Under the pieces are notes generated by a model. That model was not told where the DNA came from. It searched no databases and saw only the letters and a list, made by a program, of their open reading frames with translations. DNA of 64,000 nt from Auanema rhodensis (Eukaryota > Nematoda > Chromadorea > Rhabditida > Rhabditidae), in contig CAXKVF010000102.1 of NCBI GenBank assembly GCA_964057225.1, positions 1 through 64,000 on the forward strand. The letters run 5' to 3'. Position 1 is the stretch's first letter, and each line of letters begins with the position of its first letter. The translations under genes were made by a program, and so were the position numbers. Shown in pieces: positions 38,723 through 51,922 of this stretch.

Positions 38723-39778
38723 TAACTCGTTTCACGTGAAAGATAAAGAGATGCGGTTTTCAAAATTAGATTCCCCATGTCCATATTAGTCTAAAAACAA
38801 ATTTTTATTGATATTGGTTCATGGTAAACATGACTTTGAAATTTACGTGAACTTTAATTTATGCTAATTAAATGTACACGTGATGTGCACTTGGTAAGTA
38901 ACTCGCTTCACGTGAAAGATAAAGAGATGCGGTTTTCAAAATTAGATTCCCCATGTCCATATTAGTTTAAAAACAAATTTTTATTGATATTGGTTCATGG
39001 TAAACATGACTTTGAAATTTACGTGAACTTTAATTTATGCTAATTAAATGTACACGTGATGTGCACTTGGTATGTAACTCGCTTCACGTGAAAGATAAAG
39101 AGATGCGGTTTTCAAAATTAGATTCCCCATGTCCATATTAGTCTAAAAACAAATTTTTATTGATATTGGTTCATGGTAACCATGACTTTGAAATTTACGT
39201 GAACTTTAATTTATGCTAATTAAATGTACACGTGATGTGCACTTGGTATGTAACTCGCTTCACGTGAAAGATAAAGAGATGCGGTTTTCAAAATTAGATT
39301 CCCCATGTCCATATTAGTCTAAAAACAAATTTTTATTGATATTGGTTCATGGTAAACATGACTTTGAAATTTACGTGAACTTTAATTTATGCTAATTAAA
39401 TGTACACGTGATGTGCACTTGGTAAGTAACTCGCTTCACGTGAAAGATAAAGAGATGCGGTTTTCAAAATTAGATTCCCCATGTCCATATTAGTCTAAAA
39501 ACAAATTTTTATTGATATTGGTTCATGGTAAACATGACTTTGAAATTTACGTGAACTTTAATTTATGCTAATTAAATGTACACGTGATGTGCACTTGGTA
39601 TGTAACTCGCTTCACGTGAAAGATAAAGAGATGCGGTTTTTAAAATTAGATTCCCCATGTCCATATTAGTCTAAAAACCAATTTTTATTGATATTGGTGC
39701 ATGGTAACCATGACTTTGAAATTTACGTGAACTTTAATTTATGCTAATTAAATGTACACGTGATGTGCACTTGGTATG
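37844..39778 (+). repeat. Eleven-monomer A175 HOR, middle of three copies
   Basis: Order B+A175, B, C, C, B+A175, B+A175, B, C, B+A175, B, T39-A matches 30628-32563 monomer for monomer. The third copy, 40307-42066, has ten monomers: the class C monomer at 39075-39250 (partner 31860) is missing there. CGTTTCACG occurs at 38730 and 41194, 2464 bp apart (14 monomers), so copies 2 and 3 share a mutation that copy 1 lacks. Confidence 0.87.
38020..38194 (+). repeat. 175-bp monomer, 1-bp deletion in the T tract
   Basis: GCGGTTTCAAAA has three T instead of four. This is the only deletion before 59.5 kb: 108 exact monomers precede it and 121 follow. Its HOR partners (30804, 40483) have four T, so it is private to this copy, either a recent mutation or a consensus error. 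Confidence 0.88.
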
Positions 39779-42700
39779 TAACTCGCTTCACGTGAAAGAT
39801 AAAGAGATGCGGTTTTCAAAATTAGATTCCCCATGTCCATATTAGTCTAAAAACAAATTTTTATTGATATTGGTTCATGGTAACCATGACTTTGAAATTT
39901 ACGTGAACTTTAATTTATGCTAATTAAATGTACACGTGATGTGCACTTGGTATGTAACTCGCTCTACGTGAAAGATAAAGAGATGCGGTTTTCAAAATTA
40001 GATTCCCCATGTCCATATTAGTCTAAAAACAAATTTTTATTGATATTGGTTCATGGTAACCATGACTTTGAAATTTACGTGAACTTTAATTTATGCTAAT
40101 TAAATGTACACGTGATGTGCACTTGGTATGTAACTCGCTTCACGTGAAAGATAAAGAGATGCGGTTTTCAAAATTAGATTCCCCATGTCCATATTAGTCT
40201 AAAAACAAATTTTTATTGATATTGGTTCATGGTAAACATGACTTTGAAATTTACGTGAACTTTAATTTATGCTAATTAAATGTACACGTGATGTGCACTT
40301 GGTATGTAACTCGCTTCACGTGAAAGATAAAGAGATGCGGTTTTCAAAATTAGATTCCCCATGTCCATATTAGTCTAAAAACAAATTTTTATTGATATTG
40401 GTTCATGGTAAACATGACTTTGAAATTTACGTGAACTTTAATTTATGCTAATTAAATGTACACGTGATGTGCACTTGGTAAGTAACTCGCTTCACGTGAA
40501 AGATAAAGAGATGCGGTTTTCAAAATTAGATTCCTCATGTCCATATTAGTCTAAAAACAAATTTTTATTGATATTGGTTCATGGTAAACATGACTTTGAA
40601 ATTTACGTGAACTTTAATTTATGCTAATTAAATGTACACGTGATGTGCACTTGGTATGTAACTCGCTTCACGTGAAAGATAAAGAGATGCGGTTTTCAAA
40701 ATTAGATTCCCCATGTCCATATTAGTCTAAAAACAAATTTTTATTGATATTGGTTCATGGTAACCATGACTTTGAAATTTACGTGAACTTTAATTTATGC
40801 TAATTAAATGTACACGTGATGTGCACTTGGTATGTAACTCGCTTCACGTGAAAGATAAAGAGATGCGGTTTTCAAAATTAGATTCCCCATGTCCATATTA
40901 GTCTAAAAACAAATTTTTATTGATATTGGTTCATGGTAACCATGACTTTGAAATTTACGTGAACTTTAATTTATGCTAATTAAATGTACACGTGATGTGC
41001 ACTTGGTATGTAACTCGCTTCACGTGAAAGATAAAGAGATGCGGTTTTCAAAATTAGATTCCCCATGTCCATATTAGTCTAAAAACAAATTTTTATTGAT
41101 ATTGGTTCATGGTAAACATGACTTTGAAATTTACGTGAACTTTAATTTATGCTAATTAAATGTACACGTGATGTGCACTTGGTAAGTAACTCGTTTCACG
41201 TGAAAGATAAAGAGATGCGGTTTTCAAAATTAGATTCCCCATGTCCATATTAGTCTAAAAACAAATTTTTATTGATATTGGTTCATGGTAAACATGACTT
41301 TGAAATTTACGTGAACTTTAATTTATGCTAATTAAATGTACACGTGATGTGCACTTGGTAAGTAACTCGCTTCACGTGAAAGATAAAGAGATGCGGTTTT
41401 CAAAATTAGATTCCCCATGTCCATATTAGTCTAAAAACAAATTTTTATTGATATTGGTTCATGGTAAACATGACTTTGAAATTTACGTGAACTTTAATTT
41501 ATGCTAATTAAATGTACACGTGATGTGCACTTGGTATGTAACTCGCTTCACGTGAAAGATAAAGAGATGCGGTTTTCAAAATTAGATTCCCCATGTCCAT
41601 ATTAGTCTAAAAACAAATTTTTATTGATATTGGTTCATGGTAAACATGACTTTGAAATTTACGTGAACTTTAATTTATGCTAATTAAATGTACACGTGAT
41701 GTGCACTTGGTAAGTAACTCGCTTCACGTGAAAGATAAAGAGATGCGGTTTTCAAAATTAGATTCCCCATGTCCATATTAGTCTAAAAACAAATTTTTAT
41801 TGATATTGGTTCATGGTAAACATGACTTTGAAATTTACGTGAACTTTAATTTATGCTAATTAAATGTACACGTGATGTGCACTTGGTATGTAACTCGCTT
41901 CACGTGAAAGATAAAGAGATGCGGTTTTTAAAATTAGATTCCCCATGTCCATATTAGTCTAAAAACCAATTTTTATTGATATTGGTGCATGGTAACCATG
42001 ACTTTGAAATTTACGTGAACTTTAATTTATGCTAATTAAATGTACACGTGATGTGCACTTGGTATGTAACTCGCTTCACGTGAAAGATAAAGAGATGCGG
42101 TTTTCAAAATTAGATTCCCCATGTCCATATTAGTCTAAAAACAAATTTTTATTGATATTGGTTCATGGTAACCATGACTTTGAAATTTACGTGAACTTTA
42201 ATTTATGCTAATTAAATGTACACGTGATGTGCACTTGGTATGTAACTCGCTTCACGTGAAAGATAAAGAGATGCGGTTTTCAAAATTAGATTCCCCATGT
42301 CCATATTAGTCTAAAAACAAATTTTTATTGATATTGGTTCATGGTAAACATGACTTTGAAATTTACGTGAACTTTAATTTATGCTAATTAAATGTACACG
42401 TGATGTGCACTTGGTATGTAACTCGCTTCACGTGAAAGATAAAGAGATGCGGATTTCAAAATTAGATTCCCCATGTCCATATTAGTCTAAAAACCAATTT
42501 TTATTGTTATTGGTGCATGGTAACCATGACTTTGAAATTTACGTGAACTTTAATTTATGCTAATTAAATGTACACGTGATGTGCACTTGGTATGTAACTC
42601 GCTTCACGTGAAAGATAAAGAGATGCGGTTTTCAAAATTAGATTCCCCATGTCCATATTAGTCTAAAAACAAATTTTTATTGATTTTGGTTCATGGTAAA

Positions 42701-45410
42701 CATGACTTTGAAATTTACGTGAACTTTAATTTATGCTAATTAAATGTACACGTGATGTGCACTTGGTATGTAACTCGCTTCACGTGAAAGATAAAGAGAT
42801 GCGGTTTTCAAAATTAGGTTCCCCATGTCCATATTAGTCTAAAAACCAATTTTTATTGTTATTGGTGCATGGTAACCATGACTTTGAAATTTACGTGAAC
42901 TTTAATTTATGCTAATTAAATGTACACGTGATGTGCACTTGGTATGTAACTCGCTTCACGTGAAAGATAAAGAGATGCGGTTTTCAAAATTAGATTCCCC
43001 ATGTCCATATTAGTCTAAAAACAAATTTTTATTGATATTGGTTCATGGTAACCATGACTTTGAAATTTACGTGAACTTTAATTTATGCTAATTAAATGTA
43101 CACGTGATGTGCACTTGGTATGTAACTCGCTTCACGTGAAAGATAAAGAGATGCGGTTTTCAAAATTAGATTCCCCATGTCCATATTAGTCTAAAAACAA
43201 ATTTTTATTGATATTGGTTCATGGTAACCATGACTTTGAAATTTACGTGAACTTTAATTTATGCTAATTAAATGTACACGTGATGTGCACTTGGTATGTA
43301 ACTCGCTTCACGTGAAAGATAAAGAGATGCGGTTTTCAAAATTAGATTCCCCATGTCCATATTAGTCTAAAAACAAATTTTTATTGATATTGGTTCATGG
43401 TAAACATGACTTTGAAATTTACGTGAACTTTAATTTATGCTAATTAAATGTACACGTGATGTGCACTTGGTATGTAACTCGCTTCACGTGAAAGATAAAG
43501 AGATGCGGTTTTCAAAATTAGATTCCCCATGTCCATATTAGTCTAAAAACAAATTTTTTTTGATATTGGTTCATGGTAAACATGACTTTGAAATTTACGT
43601 GAACTTTAATTTATGCTAATTAAATGTACACGTGATGTGCACTTGGTAAGTAACTCGCTTCACGTGAAAGATAAAGAGATGCGGTTTTCAAAATTAGATT
43701 CCCCATGACCATATTAGTCTAAAAACAAATTTTTATTGATATTGGTTCATGGTAAACATGACTTTGAAATTTACGTGAACTTTAATTTATGCTAATTAAA
43801 TGTACACGTGATGTGCACTTGGTATGTAACTCGCTTCACGTGAAAGATAAAGAGATGCGGTTTTCAAAATTAGATTCCCCATGTCCATATTAGTCTAAAA
43901 ACAAATTTTTATTGATATTGGTTCATGGTAAACATGACTTTGAAATTTACGTGAACTTTAATTTATGCTAATTAAATGTACACGTGATGTGCACTTGGTA
44001 TGTAACTCGCTTCACGTGAAAGATAAAGAGATGCGGTTTTCAAAATTAGATTCCCCATGTCCATATTAGTCTAAAAACAAATTTTTATTGATATTGGTGC
44101 ATGGTAACCATGACTTTGAAATTTACGTGAACTTTAATTTATGCTAATTAAATGTACACGTGATGTGCACTTGGTATGTAACTCGCTTCACGTGAAAGAT
44201 AAAGAGATGCGGTTTTCAAAATTAGATTCCCCATGTCCATATTAGTCTAAAAACAAATTTTTTTTGATATTGGTTCATGGTAAACATGACTTTGAAATTT
44301 ACGTGAACTTTAATTTATGCTAATTAAATGTACACGTGATGTGCACTTGGTATGTAACTCGCTTCACGTGAAAGATAAAGAGATGCGGTTTTCAAAATTA
44401 GATTCCCCATGTCCATATTAGTCTAAAAACCAATTTTTATTGATATTGGTGCATGGTAACCATGACTTTGAAATTTACGTGAACTTTAATTTATGCTAAT
44501 TAAATGTACACGTGATGTGCACTTGGTATGTAACTCGCTTCACGTGAAAGATAAAGAGATGCGGTTTTCAAAATTAGATTCCCCATGTCCATATTAGTCT
44601 AAAAACAAATTTTTATTGATATTGGTTCATGGTAAACATGACTTTGAAATTTACGTGAACTTTAATTTATGCTAATTAAATGTACACGTGATGTGCACTT
44701 GGTATGTAACTCGCTTCACGTGAAAGATAAAGAGATGCGGTTTTCAAAATTAGATTTCCCATGTCCATATTAGTCTAAAAACAAATTTTTATTGATATTG
44801 GTGCATGGTAACCATGACTTTGAAATTTACGTGAACTTTAATTTATGCTAATTAAATGTACACGTGATGTGCACTTGGTATGTAACTCGCTTCACGTGAA
44901 AGATAAAGAGATGCGGTTTTCAAAGTTAGATTTCCCATGTCCATATTAGTCTAAAAACAAATTTTTATTGATATTGGTGCATGGTAACCATGACTTTGAA
45001 ATTTACGTGAACTTTAATTTATGCTAATTAAATGTACACGTGATGTGCACTTGGTATGTAACTCGCTTCACGTAAAAGATAAAGAGATGCGGTTTTCAAA
45101 ATTAGATTCCCCATGTCCATATTAGTCTAAAAACAAATTTTTATTGATATTGGTTCATGGTAAACATGACTTTGAAATTTACGTGAACTTTAATTTATGC
45201 TAATTAAATGTACACGTGATGTGCACTTGGTATGTAACTCGCTTCACGTGAAAGATAAAGAGATGCGGTTTTCAAAATTAGATTCCCCATGTCCATATTA
45301 ATCTAAAAACAAATTTTTATTGATATTGGTTCATGGTAAACATGACTTTGAAATTTACGTGAACTTTAATTTATGCTAATTAAATGTACACGTGATGTGC
45401 ACTTGGTATG
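39779..45410 (+). repeat. Segment Z', 32-monomer copy of 30100-35907
   Basis: CTCTAC at 39964, A175 at about 40480, 41184, 41360 and 41712, T39 at 41929, TTTTGG in 42595, TTAGGTT at 42818, CATGACC at about 43708, G43 in 44883, CACGTAAA in 45059 and ATTAATC in 45235 follow the order of Z. One class C monomer is missing relative to Z. Private differences noticed: CCTCATG (40483), CGTTTCACG (41187) and GCGGATTTC (42419). Confidence 0.9.
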
Positions 45411-46114
45411 TAACTCGCTTCACGTGAAAGATAAAGAGATGCGGTTTTCAAAATTAGATTTCCCATGTCCATATTAGTCTAAAAACAAATTTTTATTGAT
45501 ATTGGTGCATGGTAACCATGACTTTGAAATTTACGTGAACTTTAATTTATGCTAATTAAATGTACACGTGATGTGCACTTGGTATGTAACTCGCTTCACG
45601 TGAAAGATAAAGAGATGCGGTTTTCAAAGTTAGATTTCCCATGTCCATATTAGTCTAAAAACAAATTTTTATTGATATTGGTGCATGGTAACCATGACTT
45701 TGAAATTTACGTGAACTTTAATTTATGCTAATTAAATGTACACGTGATGTGCACTTGGTATGTAACTCGCTTCACGTAAAAGATAAAGAGATGCGGTTTT
45801 CAAAATTAGATTCCCCATGTCCATATTAGTCTAAAAACAAATTTTTATTGATATTGGTTCATGGTAAACATGACTTTGAAATTTACGTGAACTTTAATTT
45901 ATGCTAATTAAATGTACACGTGATGTGCACTTGGTATGTAACTCGCTTCACGTGAAAGATAAAGAGATGCGGTTTTCAAAATTAGATTCCCCATGTCCAT
46001 ATTAATCTAAAAACAAATTTTTATTGATATTGGTTCATGGTAAACATGACTTTGAAATTTACGTGAACTTTAATTTATGCTAATTAAATGTACACGTGAT
46101 GTGCACTTGGTATG
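44707..46114 (+). repeat. 4-mer tandem duplication (704 bp) at the end of Z'
   Basis: The order T51 class D, G43+T51 class D, CACGTAAA class B, ATTAATC class B appears in 44707-45410 and again in 45411-46114. T51 sites at 44757 and 45461 are 704 bp apart. In Z the unit occurs once (35204-35907), so this expansion is younger than the Z duplication. Confidence 0.9.
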
Positions 46115-48050
46115 TAACTCGCTTCACGTGAAAGATAAAGAGATGCGGTTTTCAAAATTAGATTCCCCATGTCCATATTAGTCTAAAAACCAATTTTTAT
46201 TGATATTGGTGCATGGTAACCATGACTTTGAAATTTACGTGAACTTTAATTTATGCTAATTAAATGTACACGTGATGTGCACTTGGTATGTAACTCGCTT
46301 CACGTGAAAGATAAAGAGATGCGGTTTTCAAAATTAGATTCCCCATGTCCATATTAGTCTAAAAACAAATTTTTATTGATATTGGTTCATGGTAACCATG
46401 ACTTTGAAATTTACGTGAACTTTAATTTATGCTAATTAAATGTACACGTGATGTGCACTTGGTATGTAACTCGCTTCACGTGAAAGATAAAGAGATGCGG
46501 TTTTCAAAATTAGATTCCCCATGTCCATATTAGTCTAAAAACAAATTTTTATTGATATTGGTTCATGGTAAACATGACTTTGAAATTTACGTGAACTTTA
46601 ATTTATGCTAATTAAATGTACACGTGATGTGCACTTGGTATGTAACTCGCTTCACGTGAAAGATAAAGAGATGCGGTTTTCAAAATTAGATTCCCCATGT
46701 CCATATTAGTCTAAAAACAAATTTTTATTGATATTGGTTCATGGTAACCATGACTTTGAAATTTACGTGAACTTTAATTTATGCTAATTAAATGTACACG
46801 TGATGTGCACTTGGTATGTAACTCGCTTCACGTGAAAGATAAAGAGATGCGGTTTTCAAAATTAGATTCCCCATGTCCATATTAGTCTAAAAACAAATTT
46901 TTATTGATATTGGTTCATGGTAAACATGACTTTGAAATTTACGTGAACTTTAATTTATGCTAATTAAATGTACACGTGATGTGCACTTGGTAAGTAACTC
47001 GCTTCACGTGAAAGATAAAGAGATGCGGTTTTCAAAATTAGATTCCCCATGTCCATATTAGTCTAAAAACAAATTTTTATTGATATTGGTTCATGGTAAA
47101 CATGACTTTGAAATTTACGTGAACTTTAATTTATGCTAATTAAATGTACACGTGATGTGCACTTGGTATGTAACTCGCTTCACGTGAAAGATAAAGAGAT
47201 GCGGTTTTCAAAATTAGATTTCCCATGTCCATATTAGTCTAAAAACCAATTTTTATTGATATTGGTGCATGGTAAACATGACTTTGAAATTTACGTGAAC
47301 TTTAATTTATGCTAATTAAATGTACACGTGATGTGCACTTGGTATGTAACTCGCTTCACGTGAAAGATAAAGAGATGCGGTTTTCAAAATTAGATTCCCC
47401 ATGTCCATATTAGTCTAAAAACCAATTTTTATTGATATTGGTGCATGGTAACCATGACTTTGAAATTTACGTGAACTTTAATTTATGCTAATTAAATGTA
47501 CACGTGATGTGCACTTGGTATGTAACTCGCTTCACGTGAAAGATAAAGAGATGCGGTTCTCAAAATTAGATTCCCCATGTCCATATTAGTCTAAAAACAA
47601 ATTTTTATTGATATTGGTTCATGGTAAACATGACTTTGAAATTTACGTGAACTTTAATTTATGCTAATTAAATGTACACGTGATGTGCACTTGGTATGTA
47701 ACTCGCTTCACGTGAAAGATAAAGAGATGCGGTTTTCAAAATTAGATTCCCCATGTCCATATTAGTCTAAAAACCAATTTTTATTGATATTGGTGCATGG
47801 TAACCATGACTTTGAAATTTACGTGAACTTTAATTTATGCTAATTAAATGTACACGTGATGTGCACTTGGTATGTAACTCGCTTCACGTGAAAGATAAAG
47901 AGATGCGGTTTTCAAAATTAGATTCCCCATGTCCATATTAGTCTAAAAACAAATTTTTATTGATATTGGTTCATGGTAAACATGACTTTGAAATTTACGT
48001 GAACTTTAATTTATGCTAATTAAATGTACACGTGATGTGCACTTGGTATG
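46115..48050 (+). repeat. Eleven monomers between Z' and the 9-mer family
   Basis: Alternating A, C and B monomers. Notable: the last A175 monomer seen (46819), a T51 monomer with C77/G97/A106 (47171), and the private GGTTCTC in 47523. I could not group this stretch into a repeated HOR. Confidence 0.75.
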
Positions 48051-49634
48051 TAACTCGCTTCACGTGAAAGATAAAAAGATGCGGTTTTCAAAATTAGATT
48101 TCCCATGTCCATATTAGTCTAAAAACAAATTTTTATTGATATTGGTGCATGGTAACCATGACTTTGAAATTTACGTGAACTTTAATTTATGCTAATTAAA
48201 TGTACACGTGATGTGCACTTGGTATGTAACTCGCTTCACGTGAAAGATAAAGAGATGCGGTTTTCAAAGTTAGATTTCCCATGTCCATATTAGTCTAAAA
48301 ACAAATTTTTATTGATATTGGTGCGTGGTAACCATGACTTTGAAATTTACGTGAACTTTAATTTATGCTAATTAAATGTACACGTGATGTGCACTTGGTA
48401 TGTAACTCGCTTCACGTGAAAGATAAAGAGATGCGGTTTTCAAAGTTAGATTCCCCATGTCCATATTAGTCTAAAAACAAATTTTTATTGATATTGGTGC
48501 ATGGTAACCATGACTTTGAAATTTACGTGAACTTTAATTTATGCTAATTAAGTGTACACGTGATGTGCACTTGGTATGTAACTCGCTTCACGTGAAAGAT
48601 AAAGAGATGCGGTTTTCAAAATTAGATTCCCCATGTCCATATTAGTCTAAAAACAAATTTTTATTGATATTGGTTCATGGTAAACATGACTTTGAAATTT
48701 ACGTGAACTTTAATTTATGCTAATTAAATGTACACGTGATGTGCACTTGGTATGTAACTCGCTTCACGTGAAAGATAAAGAGATGCGGTTTTCAAAGTTA
48801 GATTTCCCATGTCCATATTAGTCTAAATACAAATTTTTATTGATATTGGTGCATGGTAACCATGACTTTGAAATTTACGTGAACTTTAATTTATGCTAAT
48901 TAAATGTACACGTGATGTGCACTTGGTATGTAACTCGCTTCACGTGAAAGATAAAGAGATGCGGTTTTCAAAGTTAGATTTCCCATGTCCATATTAGTCT
49001 AAAAACAAATTTTTATTGATATTGGTTCATGGTAACCATGACTTTGAAATTTACGTGAACTTTAATTTATGCTAATTAAATGTACACGTGATGTGCACTT
49101 GGTATGTAACTCGCTTCACGTGAAAGATAAAGAGATGCGGTTTTCAAAATTAGATTCCCCATGTCCATATTAGTCTAAAAACCAATTTTTATTGATATTG
49201 GTTCATGGTAAACATGACTTTGAAATTTACGTGAACTTTAATTTATGCTAATTAAATGTACACGTGATGTGCACTTGGTATGTAACTCGCTTCACGTGAA
49301 AGATAAAGAGATGCGGTTTTCAAAATTAGATTCCCCATGTCCATATTAGTCTAAAAACCAATTTTTATTGATATTGGTGCATGGTAACCATGACTTTGAA
49401 ATTTACGTGAACTTTAATTTATGCTAATTAAATGTACACGTGATGTGCACTTGGTATGTAACTCGCTTCACGTGAAAGATAAAGAGATGCGGTTTTCAAA
49501 ATTAGATTCCCCATGTCCATATTAGTCTAAAAACAAATTTTTATTGATATTGGTTCATGGTAAACATGACTTTGAAATTTACGTGAACTTTAATTTATGC
49601 TAATTAAATGTACACGTGATGTGCACTTGGTATG
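48051..49634 (+). repeat. 9-mer HOR unit, copy 1 of 3 (1584 bp)
   Basis: Order: ATAAAAAG+T51 D; G43+T51 D; G43 D with AAGTG end (G150); B; G43+T51+CTAAATAC D; G43+T51 C; C77/T97/A106 recombinant (49107); A; B. The same nine types in the same order occur at 50339 and 53331. GTGCGTGG in the second monomer (about 48325) is private to this copy. Confidence 0.9.
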
Positions 49635-50338
49635 TAACTCGCTTCACGTGAAAGATAAAAAGATGCGGTTTTCAAAATTAGATTTCCCATGTCCATATTA
49701 GTCTAAAAACAAATTTTTATTGATATTGGTGCATGGTAACCATGACTTTGAAATTTACGTGAACTTTAATTTATGCTAATTAAATGTACACGTGATGTGC
49801 ACTTGGTATGTAACTCGCTTCACGTGAAAGATAAAGAGATGCGGTTTTCAAAGTTAGATTTCCCATGTCCATATTAGTCTAAAAACAAATTTTTATTGAT
49901 ATTGGTGCATGGTAACCATGACTTTGAAATTTACGTGAACTTTAATTTATGCTAATTAAATGTACACGTGATGTGCACTTGGTATGTAACTCGCTTCACG
50001 TGAAAGATAAAGAGATGCGGTTTTCAAAGTTAGATTCCCCATGTCCATATTAGTCTAAAAACAAATTTTTATTGATATTGGTGCATGGTAACCATGACTT
50101 TGAAATTTACGTGAACTTTAATTTATGCTAATTAAGTGTACACGTGATGTGCACTTGGTATGTAACTCGCTTCACGTGAAAGATAAAGAGATGCGGTTTT
50201 CAAAATTAGATTCCTCATGTCCATATTAGTCTAAAAACAAATTTTTATTGATATTGGTTCATGGTAAACATGACTTTGAAATTTACGTGAACTTTAATTT
50301 ATGCTAATTAAATGTACACGTGATGTGCACTTGGTATG
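49635..50338 (+). repeat. 4-monomer partial copy of the 9-mer (704 bp)
   Basis: Repeats only the first four types of the 9-mer (ATAAAAAG+T51, G43+T51, G43+G150, B with CCTCATG) directly before the full copy at 50339. ATAAAAAG at 49660 and 50364 are 704 bp apart. The CCTCATG variant in both B monomers (50163 and 50867) shows that this piece was duplicated from the adjacent copy and not from copy 1. Confidence 0.88.
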
Positions 50339-51922
50339 TAACTCGCTTCACGTGAAAGATAAAAAGATGCGGTTTTCAAAATTAGATTTCCCATGTCCAT
50401 ATTAGTCTAAAAACAAATTTTTATTGATATTGGTGCATGGTAACCATGACTTTGAAATTTACGTGAACTTTAATTTATGCTAATTAAATGTACACGTGAT
50501 GTGCACTTGGTATGTAACTCGCTTCACGTGAAAGATAAAGAGATGCGGTTTTCAAAGTTAGATTTCCCATGTCCATATTAGTCTAAAAACAAATTTTTAT
50601 TGATATTGGTGCATGGTAACCATGACTTTGAAATTTACGTGAACTTTAATTTATGCTAATTAAATGTACACGTGATGTGCACTTGGTATGTAACTCGCTT
50701 CACGTGAAAGATAAAGAGATGCGGTTTTCAAAGTTAGATTCCCCATGTCCATATTAGTCTAAAAACAAATTTTTATTGATATTGGTGCATGGTAACCATG
50801 ACTTTGAAATTTACGTGAACTTTAATTTATGCTAATTAAGTGTACACGTGATGTGCACTTGGTATGTAACTCGCTTCACGTGAAAGATAAAGAGATGCGG
50901 TTTTCAAAATTAGATTCCTCATGTCCATATTAGTCTAAAAACAAATTTTTATTGATATTGGTTCATGGTAAACATGACTTTGAAATTTACGTGAACTTTA
51001 ATTTATGCTAATTAAATGTACACGTGATGTGCACTTGGTATGTAACTCGCTTCACGTGAAAGATAAAGAGATGCGGTTTTCAAAGTTAGATTTCCCATGT
51101 CCATATTAGTCTAAATACAAATTTTTATTGATATTGGTGCATGGTAACCATGACTTTGAAATTTACGTGAACTTTAATTTATGCTAATTAAATGTACACG
51201 TGATGTGCACTTGGTATGTAACTCGCTTCACGTGAAAGATAAAGAGATGCGGTTTTCAAAGTTAGATTTCCCATGTCCATATTAGTCTAAAAACAAATTT
51301 TTATTGATATTGGTTCATGGTAACCATGACTTTGAAATTTACGTGAACTTTAATTTATGCTAATTAAATGTACACGTGATGTGCACTTGGTATGTAACTC
51401 GCTTCACGTGAAAGATAAAGAGATGCGGTTTTCAAAATTAGATTCCCCATGTCCATATTAGTCTAAAAACCAATTTTTATTGATATTGGTTCATGGTAAA
51501 CATGACTTTGAAATTTACGTGAACTTTAATTTATGCTAATTAAATGTACACGTGATGTGCACTTGGTATGTAACTCGCTTCACGTGAAAGATAAAGAGAT
51601 GCGGTTTTCAAAATTAGATTCCCCATGTCCATATTAGTCTAAAAACCAATTTTTATTGATATTGGTGCATGGTAACCATGACTTTGAAATTTACGTGAAC
51701 TTTAATTTATGCTAATTAAATGTACACGTGATGTGCACTTGGTATGTAACTCGCTTCACGTGAAAGATAAAGAGATGCGGTTTTCAAAATTAGATTCCCC
51801 ATGTCCATATTAGTCTAAAAACAAATTTTTATTGATATTGGTTCATGGTAAACATGACTTTGAAATTTACGTGAACTTTAATTTATGCTAATTAAATGTA
51901 CACGTGATGTGCACTTGGTATG
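50339..51922 (+). repeat. 9-mer HOR unit, copy 2 of 3
   Basis: Same nine monomer types as 48051-49634. It is followed by a tenth shared type (T51 with TTTCTATTG, 51923) that is also next to copy 3 (54915) but not next to copy 1, so copies 2 and 3 share more than the nine monomers. Confidence 0.9.

Noticed and set aside
35556-45939. CACGTAAA changes as independent losses of the palindrome
   Set aside because: Those at 35556, 45059 and 45763 are copies of one event through the Z duplication and the 4-mer duplication. Only 22884 and 60017 look independent.
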